Assembly: GCA_012845835.1 (NCBI GenBank)
Contig: JABAKD010000030.1
Span: forward strand, 8,965,805 to 9,029,804
Reading direction: 5' to 3'
Length of the DNA: 64,000 nucleotides
DNA from: Undaria pinnatifida
Taxonomy: Eukaryota; Sar; Phaeophyceae; Laminariales; Alariaceae
In this document: positions 25,135 to 35,275 of the stretch, piece after piece
Layout of the letters: the number at the start of each line of letters is the position of its first letter
How positions within the stretch are numbered: position 1 is the stretch's first letter
Position numbers and translations under genes: made by a program
Notes under the pieces: generated by a model
Told to the model about the DNA's origin: nothing
The model's input: only the letters and a program-made list of their open reading frames with translations
The model's database searches: none

Positions 25135-26560
25135 TGCGCATTCCGTGGGATCCCCATGGCAACCCATGGGTCAGCCATGTTACCCCATCAGCAACCCATG
25201 GGAGACCCACGGGAGACCCATGGGTTCCACGGAAGTCCATGGGAGCCGATGGGAGACCCATGGGTGCCCATGGGTGGTGGAGACCCATGGGAGCCCATGA
25301 GTGGTAGACCCACGGGACATCCATGGACACCAATGGAATTCCATTGATGGTAGACCCACAGGACACCCATGGGAGCCCATGGGAGGCCCATGAAAGCGCA
25401 CCGGAGGCACATCGACGCCCATGGGAGACCTATGGAAGTCCATGGATGCCCAAGAGAAACCAATGGAAGCCCGCGGGAGCCCACGGGAGACCCATGGACG
25501 CCCATGGGAGCCCATGGGAGATCCACGGGAGACCCATGGACGTCCGTGGGAGCCCGTGGGAGACCCATGGATGTCCATGGCAATTATTGGACGCCCGACG
25601 CCCATGGGAGACCCGTGGGAGCCCATGGGTGGTAGACCCATGGAAGTCCATGGGAGATCCATAACAGTCCATGGGAGTCCATGGAAGTCCATGGGGGCGT
25701 ACGAGAGACCCATGGGAGACCCACGGGCGCCGGTGGGAACTCACGGGAGACGCATGGACGCCCATGGGAGCCCACGAGAGACCCATGGGCACCCATCGGA
25801 TCCCACGGGAGACCCATGGACGCTCATGGGAGACCCATAGAAGTCCATGGAAACCCATGTAAGCCCATGGGAGCCCACGAGGACTTATGTGCGCCCATGG
25901 GAGCCGACGGAAGACCCATGGACGTCCGTGGAAGCCCAATGAAGCCCTCGGGAGACCCATGGACGCCCGTGGGAGCCCATGGGTAGAGACTAGAGACCCA
26001 TGGACGCCCGTCGGGTCCCATACTCATGGACGACCGTGGGAGCCCATAGGAGACCCATGGACGCCCATGCCCCCCTCCCCATGGACGCCCACGGGACGCC
26101 CATGGGAGTCCATGGGAGATTCATGAAAGTCCATGGAAGCGCACGGAAGACCCATAGAGTCCATGGAAGCCCATGGGTGCGCAACATACCCATGGTAGTC
26201 CATGGAAGGCCCTGGGTGCCCACGGAAAATCCACGGGAGCCCACAGGGAGACCCATGGAAGCCAATGGGCACCCATGAGAGACCCACAGGAGATCGATAG
26301 ACGCCCATTGAAGCCATGGGAGACCCATGCCCATGGAAGTCCATAGGAGACTCATAGAAGCCCACGGGAGACCTATGGGTGCCCGAGAGAGCCATGGACG
26401 ATCACGGTAGACCCATGGACGCCCATGGGAAACCCATGGAAGCCCACGGAAGACCCATGGAAGTTCGTGGGAGCCCACGTGAGACACCATGGACGCCCAT
26501 GGGAGCCCATGGGAAACCCATGCGAGTTCATGCGTGCCCACAAGAGACCTACGAAAGGCC
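25135..26560. repeat. CCCATGGG minisatellite array, ~1.4 kb, 10-11 bp spacing
   Basis: The array is built almost wholly from CCATGG or one-base variants (CCACGG, CCGTGG) separated by four or five bases such as GAGA, GAGC, ACGC or AAGT. Successive palindromes are thus 10 or 11 bp apart. As the unit contains no stop codon, long frames stay open on both strands (for example 261 codons on the minus strand from 26,775), all reading Pro/Trp/Met/Gly/His/Ser repeats. I treat these as by-products of the repeat. The array grades into unique sequence near 25,135 and 26,560. Confidence 0.92.
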
Positions 26561-26562
26561 GG

Positions 26563-26830
26563 GGAATACATTTCGGGCTTTAACTTGATGAACCATCCTA
26601 CAAACGGGCGGCCGGTGTATGGTGTATCACGCAGCTTGCAAAAATGAGTATCGACTGGTATCGATCCTAAATTTGGCCAACTCACAGCTGACGTCGTTAG
26701 AAAAAATACCCGGTACAAAATACCACGCAGCTTGCAAAGTAACAGTTGAAGGTTGTTAAGTTGAGTTTCAATCATTCAATCGGTCGTACTCACAGCTGTA
26801 GCATGGTAGCTGACGTTTTTCAGCTTTTTC
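26563..26830 (+). repeat. Two more CAGCTTGCAAAG modules and a linker repeat
   Basis: A GAATACATTT...GGGC...ACTTGA linker (26,570-26,620) resembles 60,950-61,005. It is followed by module copies at 26,632-26,690 (MSIDW reading) and 26,731-26,800 (ending AATCGGTCGTACTCACAGCTG-like). The second subtype also occurs at 53,360 and, inverted, at 30,487. Confidence 0.65.
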
Positions 26831-26924
26831 TTTCTAATTATAAGAAATGGAAGTCCGTCGTGTCGATACAACAGCGCAACAACGGCAGTCTATCGCAATA
26901 CGTACATATCACACGTGTAAGGAA

Positions 26925-27125
26925 TACTACGGCTACCCCTCTTTGCACGACGCACTTGCAAATGATAACGTGCACGACTCGAACCGCCTCCAGAACCACA
27001 CACCCAGAAACCAATTTCGACACTTGAAACAGCAGCGCAAACACCACAGCATAAGACCATCGCACCAGGCCACACAGCATAAGACCACACAGCAGGCATG
27101 TCCCTGATGGATTTTGTCGGGAGAA
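26925..27125 (+). repeat. Dispersed ~200-bp repeat R2, inverted relative to 41,085-41,335
   Basis: Reading plus here and minus there, both copies carry the peptide words YPSLHDALAN, NVHDSNRLQNHTPRN and RHLKQQRKH in order and end in GGCATGTCCCTGATGG or a close variant. Nucleotide identity is high too, so this is a mobile or duplicated segment. A coding origin is possible but not shown. Confidence 0.7.
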
Positions 27126-27129
27126 CGGT

Positions 27130-28060
27130 CGTGCATTCAGAGAGTAACAGCAGTGCCGTCGATGTAGAGAGGATGCGTACACGTATATGGGCAATTATAA
27201 GGCAGGCGGTACGTGTGTTTGCCCTCTCACTCGAATTTACTCGCGATAATTTATTGCGGTGTGGTGCCGACATGATGAAGCCCTCGAAAATAGTCGTGCT
27301 CGCGTACTCGCTAGCGCGTACGACGCGTACGAGGAGAGTAGAATCGTAGCCGTACGTAGAAGGAAGGGGGCAGCATCACCCCCACTCGGACTCGTACGCG
27401 AGATCTCTTGTCTGAGAGCAAGAGAGTTGAAAATCTAAATCTACGAGATTTTAACAGCAGGAGTAATAAACAGTAGAACAGAGTAGATACCGGTCACAAA
27501 GGATCTCTATCCCTTGGGAGCTCTACAGCTCTAATTGATTTTTGAGCTCTCTAATTGTTGCGGGGAGTATAATTCAATCCATCATTGTTGCACTACTGTT
27601 GTACCCAGCATTAGCAGCTGCTGAGCAGCAGCAGCAGCAGCATGCAGCAGCCAGCAAGGCATTGCAGCCGTCAAGCCATCACTGCCACCACCACCACCTG
27701 GTGGTCCACCATCATCCCCATGGTCGGTACGGCGACCAATCCCGCCTAGGGGCGGTATATGCGCGGGCAGTGCCTTGTAGTATCTATCTTTGTCTGTGCC
27801 TGTTTGTGTTACTGCACAGCGTTATACCGCCGCCCGCCGCCGCCGTCTTTTTTTTTCAAAGAAAGCCAGGATGGTCTGTCTCCGAAACAAAACGTGTTGA
27901 CCCAAAAAGCATCCATCTCATCGGGGTTCTAAGGTTTTTTAAAGATTGACCTTGGACTGACCACACGTCACCGAGGCAGGCGGGTGTGTGACGTAAAACG
28001 AGACACATGCGGAGACGGCACTTGCTCGTGTCATATACGATATATGGACAGAGCACGTAC
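27130..28060. other. No gene recognised; CAG run at about 27,622
   Basis: One plus-strand frame (27,542-27,949) reads Gln- and His-rich low complexity over CAG and CACCAC repeats. I do not call it a gene. Confidence 0.45.
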
Positions 28061-28064
28061 TACA

Positions 28065-28480
28065 ACCGTCAGATTTGTCCCCTTTAAGGAGTAATACTTT
28101 CCGCGCACATATTGAAGTGTCCCGCCCCCCCCCGCCCCACCCGATCCCTCTTGTTCAAACGCCCCACCTAAAATCAAATCTGCCAGAGTAGTAAACACTA
28201 CCAGCCGGCTGATATCACCTCATCATCTTTCTGGCCATCTAACATCAAATCTCCCAGAATAATAAACAATACCAGGAAGGTGATATAAAGATATGTCTTC
28301 TTGCTACAACGGGTCAGATTTGTCCCCTTTAAGGGTTTGAAGTTTCCCCGCATATGTTGAAGTTTCTCCCCACCCTTTTGTTCAAACGCCCCACCTACAA
28401 TCGAAATTGGCCAGAGTAATGAACACTTCTACGCAATTGATATCACGTCATTATCTTTCTAGCCATCCATGACGTAGCTT
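28065..28480 (+). repeat. Tandem duplication of ~250 bp around GTCAGATTTGTCCCC
   Basis: The order TCAGATTTGTCCCCTTTAAG, then a TTGAAGT word, CGCCCCACCTA and CCAGAGTA is found at about 28,070-28,200 and again at 28,315-28,430, with a third partial reading between them (28,240-28,280). C-rich tracts separate the copies. The motif GTCAGATTTTGTCCCCCTC also heads the leader repeat at 28,920 and 30,217. Confidence 0.6.
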
Positions 28481-28584
28481 TCATTAATTTCCCCCCGCCC
28501 CCCGCCCCCCAACGCCCCCTCCTTCCCCACCACCCGTACGATCGCCTAGACCTAGCACCAATCGTATAGCAAGCCCCTACATGA

Positions 28585-29150
28585 ATGCGTAATACGCGCG
28601 ATCGGAGTATCACACACAAGCTTGCAGAGATGAGTTTCCACCAAATCTTCGATCTCACAGCTGGAGTATTTTTATTATATGAGACCTAAACCTCTTGACA
28701 ACCCTTCCCCCCCCTCCCCCGACCCCCCCCCCAACGCCCCCTCCTGCCCCACCACCTGCACCATCGCCTAGCCCTAGCACCACGCGTATAGTAAACCCCT
28801 ACATCTATGCGACATGATTTTTTCGCCCCCCCCCCAAGTTCTTAAAAACTCCGCCCTTCCCTCACCAGTTATTCGACTTACAGAATTCACTTGATAAACT
28901 GATGCATTTCCTTCCACAGCTGTCAGATTTTGTCCCCCTCAAAAACGGGTTTTATAGTTTCCGCGCACAGACTGACTAACATCACCCTGTTGACCCTGAT
29001 AGCTACACTGTAGTTGCAAGGGGAGTCGCCGACCTATATCCTTAATGAGGACACACAGCCCGTAATACGCGAGATCGGAGTATCACACACAGCTTGCAAA
29101 GATGAGTTTCGACAAAATCTTTGATCTCAGCTGGAGTGTATTTTTATTTT
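28585..29150 (+). repeat. Module copies at 28,614 and 29,091 with leader repeat
   Basis: Both modules follow CGTAATACGCG-GATCGGAG and read MSF(H/D)-type starts before CTCACAGCTGG or a shortened form. The leader (28,835-29,090) is the same segment as 10,180-10,400. Confidence 0.7.
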
Positions 29151-31800
29151 TACAAGGGATCCGATCCGCGGGCGGCTGACGCCGCCCGCTACGCTCGCGC
29201 AAGGCAAGGAATAACGCAACTAAAAACATGTGAAGGGAGCAGAAAGAAGCCCATGATTTGGTGCGAACAGCAATTTGATAATGCCAAGAGCTGCTTGTGC
29301 AGAGCAAATTGCCCTGTTGTGCTCAGCTGTGCTGTGTGCTTTTGTTACCGGTGAAACGTTCTGATCGGCAGTACGGGGGTAATTTGCGTGGGGGAAAAAA
29401 CAGGGGGCCGTGAAAGATCAAATACATGTAGAAAAAGAAAAATGAAGAAAAGTAGTACACAACAACACGTATTATACCCGGTACTGCTCTATGTTCGAAA
29501 GATAGCACACAGCGCAGCACGACACACCACCGCAGCGAAGGGCACACGGCACCGCACCGCACTTCCGCACGGCGCTACGCTGCGCTGCTGGGCCGTATAA
29601 AGCCGGACTGATCTGAGCTGGGCGTGCATTGTGATCCAACAGCGTAGTACCTGATGGTATGTACAAACCTGGTGTAGTAGTACCGGTATGTACTATAAGC
29701 CTCAAGGTCTTTTCGTTGGTTCGAATCCCGGTGTCATCGGGGGGAAAAAATTACCCTCATGAAAAAATAATAGATATCAATGTGACTTTGTGGTCTTCTA
29801 GTAAATAGACTGTCCCCCTTGTAAGCCTGGTTTTCGTTGGTTGAATCCAGGGGTCATCGAAAAAAAAATGATCCTCATAAAAAAATTGATACTATATTTG
29901 TAAAAAAATAGTGCTGGTAGATACACCACTGCTGCTGTGACATACTGTGGTCTAAGACATAAGACTGTCCGCTTATAATCCTGGTGGCCTTCGCTGGTTC
30001 GAATCTGGGTGTCATCGAAAAGAAAATGATCCTCTCATGAAAAATCAATATTTATTTGTAAAAAAAAAATAGATAGCAATGTGACTTTGTGGTCTAGTAG
30101 ATAGACTGTCCGCTTATAAGCCTGGTTTTCGTTGGTTTCGAATCCAAGTGTCATCGGGGAAAGACAATGATCGTCTTAAAAAAATCCATAATGTATATTT
30201 TATATATTCCACAGCTGTCAGATTTTGTCCCCCTCAGAAACGGGTTTTATAGTTTCCGCGCACAGACTGCCTAACATCACCCTGTTGACCCTGATAGCTA
30301 CACTGTAGTTGCAAGGGGAGTCGCCGACCTATATCCTTAATGAGGACACAACCCGTAATACGCGCGATCGGAGTATCACACACTGCTTGCGAAGATGAGT
30401 TTCGACAAACTATTCGATCTCACAGCTGGAGTGTATTTTTATTACTTCGAAGTATTATTTTTATAATATAAAAATTGAAAAACGTCAGCTGTGAGTACGA
30501 CCGATTGAATGGTTGAAACTAAACTTTGCAAGCTGCGTGGTACATCTATGTTATGCTAATATACAGTAGTAGTTGCACATGAAATATTAGTACTGGTAGA
30601 TACCACTGCTGCTGTGACATTGTGGTCTAGTAGATAGACTGTTCGTTTATAATCCTGGCCTTCGCTGGTTCGAATCCGGGTGTCATCGGAAAAAAAAATG
30701 ATCCTCATGAAAATTCGATACTTCGTATTTATTCATCAAATTCAATCGTGAAAATAAAATAGGTATCAATGTGACGTTGTGGTCTAGTAGATAGACTGTC
30801 CGCATATAAGCTTGGTCTTCGGTGGTTCGATTCTGGGTGTCTACGGAAAAAAAAGTGATCCCCATAGAAAAATCGATAAACATTTGCAACAACAATAGCT
30901 CAGGTGGAGCAAGAAATCAAAGAAAAGCTGGACCGCTCCGCAAGGAAGCTGGACCGTCCAACCTCGTAGATGCGAGGGATGCACCAGCCGAGCGCTTTCA
31001 GCACAAAAATATTAGTAAGTACAAGGGCTCCGCTCCGCCGGCGGCTGACGCCGCCCGCTACGCTCGCGCAAGGCAAGGAAGAATGCAACAAAAAACATGT
31101 AAATAAAGGGGACAGAAAGAAGGAGGCCCAATGTCTCGTGCAAACAGCGATTTGATAATGCCAAGAGCTGCTTGTGCAGAGCAAGTTGCCCTGTTGTGCT
31201 CAGCTGTGCTGTGTGTGCTTTTGTTACCGGTGTTACGTTTTGATCGGCAGTACGGGGGTAATCTGCGTGGGGGATAAAAACAGGGGCCCGTGAAAGATCA
31301 AATTAAATACATACATGTAGAAAAAGAAAAAAGAAGAACAGTAGCACATCACAACAACACGTATTATACCCGGTACTGCTCTATGTTCGAAAGAAAGCAC
31401 ACAGCGCAGCACGACACAGCACCGCAGCGAAAGGCACGGCAGCGCACCGTACGGCTCTGCACGGCGCTACGCTGCGCTGCTGGGCTGTATATAGCCGGAC
31501 TGATCTGAGCTGGGCGTGCATTGTGATCCAACAGCGTAGTACCTACCTGATGGTATGTACAAACTTGGTGTAGTAGTACCGGTATGCACTATAAGCCTTA
31601 AGGTCTTCTCGTTGGTTCGAATCCCGGTGTCATCGGGGGAAAAGAATGATCCTCATAAAAAAATAATATATATCAATTTGACTTTGAGGTCTTCTAGTAG
31701 ATAGACTGTTCGCTTATAAGCCTGGTTTTCGTTGTTGGTTGAATCCAGGAGTCATGAAAAAAAATGATCCTCATAAAAAAATTGATATATATATAGTCTA
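29150..31800 (+). repeat. Large direct duplication: 29,150-29,870 and 31,013-31,790
   Basis: Both copies run in order through GGCTGACGCCGCCCGCTACG, CAAGAGCTGCTTGTGCAGAG, TTGTTACCGGTG, GATCGGCAGTACGGGGGTAA, ACACGTATTATACCCGG, CACAGCGCAGCACGACAC and AGCCGGACTGATCTGAGCTG, then into tRNA-like sequence. They are very similar. Between them lie more tRNA-like units and two module copies (30,383-30,432 plus, 30,487-30,540 minus). A third, more diverged copy of part of it is at 32,340-32,600. Confidence 0.8.
29782..30846 (+). ncRNA. Cluster of tRNA-like (SINE-type) sequences
   Basis: Units at about 29,782-29,860, 29,938-30,017, 30,081-30,157, 30,614-30,689 and 30,771-30,846 share GTGAC(T/A/G)TTGTGGTCTAGTAG, a RNA polymerase III A-box-like start, and GGTTCGAATCC or a near match, the B box. 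The ends GTGACNT and GTGTCAT can pair as an acceptor stem. Each is followed by an A-run and TGATCCTCAT. Half-units occur at 29,686-29,743 and 31,590-31,637, and another whole one at 31,678-31,755. The anticodon stem pairs poorly (loop around CTTATAAG), so I read these as tRNA-derived repeats, not as proven tRNA genes. Confidence 0.6.
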
Positions 31801-31839
31801 TTGGTAGAAGAATAGTACTGGTAGATACACCACTGCTGT

Positions 31840-32340
31840 TGTGACACATTGTGGGAACAACCATGTAACAACTGAAAAACGAAAAGAATACAATTGTCAT
31901 AACTGGCCCACAGCTTCAGCTTGCTCTTGTTGCCTTGTGTTGTGTGCCCTTGGGCGCATTACAAAAAAGCTCGCATGGACGTCTATTAAAATGCAAGTTC
32001 AACTCCCTCGCATGGACGTCCATTAAAATGCAAGTTCAACTCCCAAAAAAGCAAAGTTGCAAGTTCAACTCCCAAAAACAAATCTTGGAAAAAAAGAGTA
32101 AACAAATATGAAAAAGGTTAAAAAATGTTCAGAACTTGAAAAAAAACGAGTTCAAACGAATCAAATTTAAAGGAGATAGTAGAAAATGAACGAAGAAACA
32201 ACTGAAAGAAGAAAAAATGCAATAATAATTGACGAAATGGAAGAACCAATAAAGTGTGGGAGAAAGCAAAGAAAAGCTGGAACGGTGAAAAAATGTTGTC
32301 AAGAGGTGTTTGTGCAGACCTAATTGCCCTGCGCTAGATG
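31840..32340. other. No gene recognised; short direct repeat at 31,970-32,045
   Basis: CGCATGGACGTC(T/C)ATTAAAA with the following ATGCAAGTTCAACTCC occurs twice in tandem. The rest is A-rich and non-coding. Confidence 0.5.
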
Positions 32341-32600
32341 CTTGTCGATGTCACGTTCTGAACGGCAGTACGTGCGATGAGAACACGACACGTACATTAT
32401 AAATGGTACCTGGTACCTGTATCATACCTGGTTCTACTACTGCTGTATGTTCAAAAGAACGCACAGCGCCGCACGACACAACACCGCAAAACGAAGGGCA
32501 ATACACGGCACCGCACTATGCTGCGCTGCACTGCTGAGCTATATATAGCCGGGCTGACCGGAGCTGGGGGTGCGTTGTGATCCAACAACGTAGTATGTGC
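32340..32600 (+). repeat. Third, diverged copy of the 29.5-kb GC-rich repeat
   Basis: Carries ATTATAAATGGTACC, a GCACAGCGCCGCACGACAC block and TATATAGCCGGGCTGACCGG, matching the order in 29,470-29,640 and 31,360-31,530. Confidence 0.6.
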
Positions 32601-32663
32601 AAACTTATTATTAGCACCGGTACGTGGGATGATACTGCGAACTATTAATAATAAAAGTACCGC

Positions 32664-32868
32664 AAAGCACGCAGCACGGCAAAGCAGCAAAACACGTTGA
32701 AGCACAGCGCTGCGCTCTGCTAAGCTAGAGCTGCAGGGCATCGCAGGGCACTGCACGGCGCTGCGTAAAGCACGCAGCACGGCAAAGCAGCAAAACACGT
32801 TGAAGCACAGCGCTGCGCTCTGCTAAGCTAGAGCTGCAGGGCATCGCAGGGCACTGCACGGCGCTGCG
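32664..32868 (+). repeat. Perfect or near-perfect 102-bp tandem duplication
   Basis: Two units starting AAAGCACGCAGCACGGC, at 32,665 and 32,767, are identical as far as I can see through GCACTGCACGGCGCTGCG. A recent local duplication in non-coding DNA. Confidence 0.9.
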
Positions 32869-32983
32869 TTGCTGCGAGCTATAGCGCCGCGGTGGGGTGC
32901 TGGGCGGTGCGGAGCTGATGAGCCACCGGAGATGCCAGGGATGCACCAACCGAGCGCTTTCAGCACAAATATATTCTTCCCCA

Positions 32984-33416
32984 TAAGGGTTTATACTCAA
33001 GAACACCGCAGGGAGGTGCGAATCTCCAACGCTGTGCGTACACGCGTTCCTCTAAGGCAACGGCCGCAGAATGTGGGCGGTGTTGACGATCACCGGACGA
33101 GTAGACGTGCTCGGTAAAGAGACAGAAGAATCTCAGGTTGAGATGGCGACAGTAGGAAGTGTGAGAGGTGTGCGAGGGTGCACCCTCGCACTCCTCTCGG
33201 ACGAAAATAAGGGGCAACGAGCTGAGGAAGCGTCTGGGAAGACGTCTTGAGGTTCCTCGGGATGTTGTACCCTTCCTTGTGGCTCGGAGTGTGAGTGAGA
33301 ACGACATCGCTCCGAGAGACGATCTTTCTAGGAGAACGTGCGGAACGTTCCTGAAGGTTCTAGAATTTGTTTCAGACGCAAGTAGGCAGGTTGGGTTCAG
33401 AGCATTGTGACCCACA
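32984..33416 (-). repeat. 3' LTR of the Ty3-type element
   Basis: Matches 40,365-40,798 with one 1-bp indel seen by eye. The frames open inside it are identical in both LTRs and are not genes. Confidence 0.93.
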
Positions 33417-33440
33417 TTACCCCCCAGTTTTGATGGTGTT
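33417..33440 (-). other. Polypurine tract next to the 3' LTR
   Basis: On the minus strand the bases just before the LTR read CTGGGGGGTAA. This is the usual position of the plus-strand DNA primer. Confidence 0.65.
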
Positions 33441-34630
33441 AGAGCGCTCACTCCATCAAAATTACAGAGCAATGGGAACACAGGCTCTGGTAATCCAACC
33501 TTCCGAAGACGCTATTTCGAAGAGTCTCCTCAAAATCTTCGAAAGTATGAACGACGTAGTACCGAAAAGGTTCCGGAAATACTTGTAGTAAACCAGAGTA
33601 TTGTTCAGGATCGAATAACGGAGGAGTAATGACAATTGTGCTTAGCCAAACACAGCATTGCTGCGGCCTGCAGGACAAGTGGCTAGCACGGAAAATATAC
33701 GCGAAGCGTATTGAAAGCGTCGCGCGAAAGACGTTTTGACGTATCCTGAGTGTGCTATGCAACATTGACGCATCATGGCCAGATAAAAATCGATGCGATC
33801 GGAAGCACTGACGAACGAAAATTCATGGCGAAAAGCAAAGCAGCCATTTGAGTAGGCCGATGCTAGGTGACGGCATGTATGTAGCCAGAAGTCAAACGGA
33901 AGTTTGTTGCCTTTCTGGAGGTTGAAATGAAACTAAACCTCGCAGAAAAATGCACCCTGCAACAAACATGCGTCTCATATCCAATCACCCGGGCTTTTAA
34001 AAGCATTCCGGTGGAAAAAGACTGGGCGTGGATGCCCGTGGAGCCAGTAGACAAGAAATGGTGTTTGCTCGTTTATTATGAATTTCCTCTCGACTAGCTC
34101 GGATCTTGTCCGACCCCCCTGTGGCTGAAAGCCACTCCGGAAAAAAAAACGAGTAGTCAATTAATCATCTGGGTCTCGTGGAGACTAAGTGCCAACAGGC
34201 GACGTAAACGATGCAACACAAAGGCGACTAATAGGCTATTCCACTCGGATTTCTGGCAAGCAAAGCTCCATATTGCTTAAGAGTACACAAATTGATACCG
34301 GTTCCAAAGGTCGTGCGAGGACACAAGGGCGCGTAACGACGCGGGGAGTCAACTGGCGTACGACAGACGCTATTGTACCTCACTAAGAAGTCAATAGAAA
34401 AAAAACATACATGATCAGTGGTAATGCTTCGAAAACAAGATAACCACAGGCACGCGTGCGCGGTACTTCGCACGGAGGACAAAGGACAAAAAAATCAAAG
34501 GAAGCCATGAAGGGCTGCCGGCTACAGGAAATACTAAAACACGTGGGCGCCGGGCATCGGTTGTTGCAAAACCGACGCGATCAAATCACAAAGGAAAAAA
34601 CATATATATGACAACGCGCGTATACATGCC

Positions 34631-35275
34631 CTACGTGTTACCTTCGTCGCGATCCGATCTAGAATAGGTTCGCTTCTTCTTCCCGGGAGGGTCGAAAGCC
34701 GAAGGATTTTGTGACAGAATTACAGCACGGTAAGATTCGATCATCTCCTTGCATTGAGGAAGAGTGCTATAGTGACGCCATACACCACATTGTGGTGGTT
34801 GACCTTTAAGTTTGAGGTGGTATTGGAAATTCTCCACCGACGCTGCACCTACCCCCCGCTTATGACCATCGATTGCTTCGATGACATACGGGCCGATAGT
34901 GACGGTGTGCACTGAGCCATCAAGATCAGGGACGGGTAGGGTGGTTCCGAGAAACATATAATCGAGTGCCTCAAAGTCAGGGGCAGGTGATGACTTGGGT
35001 TTGACGAATTGTTTCATCCGACCTAAGTGGACCGTAACTTCGGCCGGTTCGTTCGGTTTTGATACACGATAAATAACAGGGGAGAGCTGAGCTCTGACGG
35101 TATACGGGCCATGCCAAGGGCTAACGAGCTTGGGGTTTGGTCCGTCAGTTTCGTGGTACGGGCGATGCAGTAATACTTTGTCGCCCACTTTAAAACTGGG
35201 GAAAAACAATTTTTTGTTTTCGACGGCTTGCTTATCTGCCCGTTCTTGTAAATTGCGACGGGCTAACTCGTAATT
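34631..35275 (-). CDS. Integrase C-terminal region with chromodomain-like end (Ty3-type)
   Basis: This frame continues the integrase in a different register. The word NYELARRNLQERADKQAVEN joins naturally to the end of the upstream pol frame near 35,275, so a one-base shift probably separates them. It holds the GPYTV region (FKVGDKVLLHRP, WHGPYTVRAQ) and, near the C-terminus, a YHLKLKGQ...TLPQCKEMIESY stretch resembling a diverged chromodomain, which in chromoviruses directs insertion to marked chromatin. It ends in a Lys/Arg-rich tail at 34,631. Whether the shift is a mutation or a programmed event cannot be told from one copy. Confidence 0.7.
   Translation of the reverse strand, partial: NYELARRNLQERADKQAVENKKLFFPSFKVGDKVLLHRPYHETDGPNPKLVSPWHGPYTVRAQLSPVIYRVSKPNEPAEVTVHLGRMKQFVKPKSSPAPDFEALDYMFLGTTLPVPDLDGSVHTVTIGPYVIEAIDGHKRGVGAASVENFQYHLKLKGQPPQCGVWRHYSTLPQCKEMIESYRAVILSQNPSAFDPPGKKKRTYSRSDRDEGNT

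Noticed and set aside
25180-26775. Long overlapping frames on both strands (up to 261 codons) in the CCCATGGG array
   Set aside because: The repeat unit lacks stop codons on both strands, so open frames are expected. No start context, splice signals or frame preference points to one of them.
32984-33416. Frames of 80-170 codons in both LTR copies
   Set aside because: They are identical in the two LTRs because the LTRs are, and overlap each other on both strands. No gene is needed to explain them.
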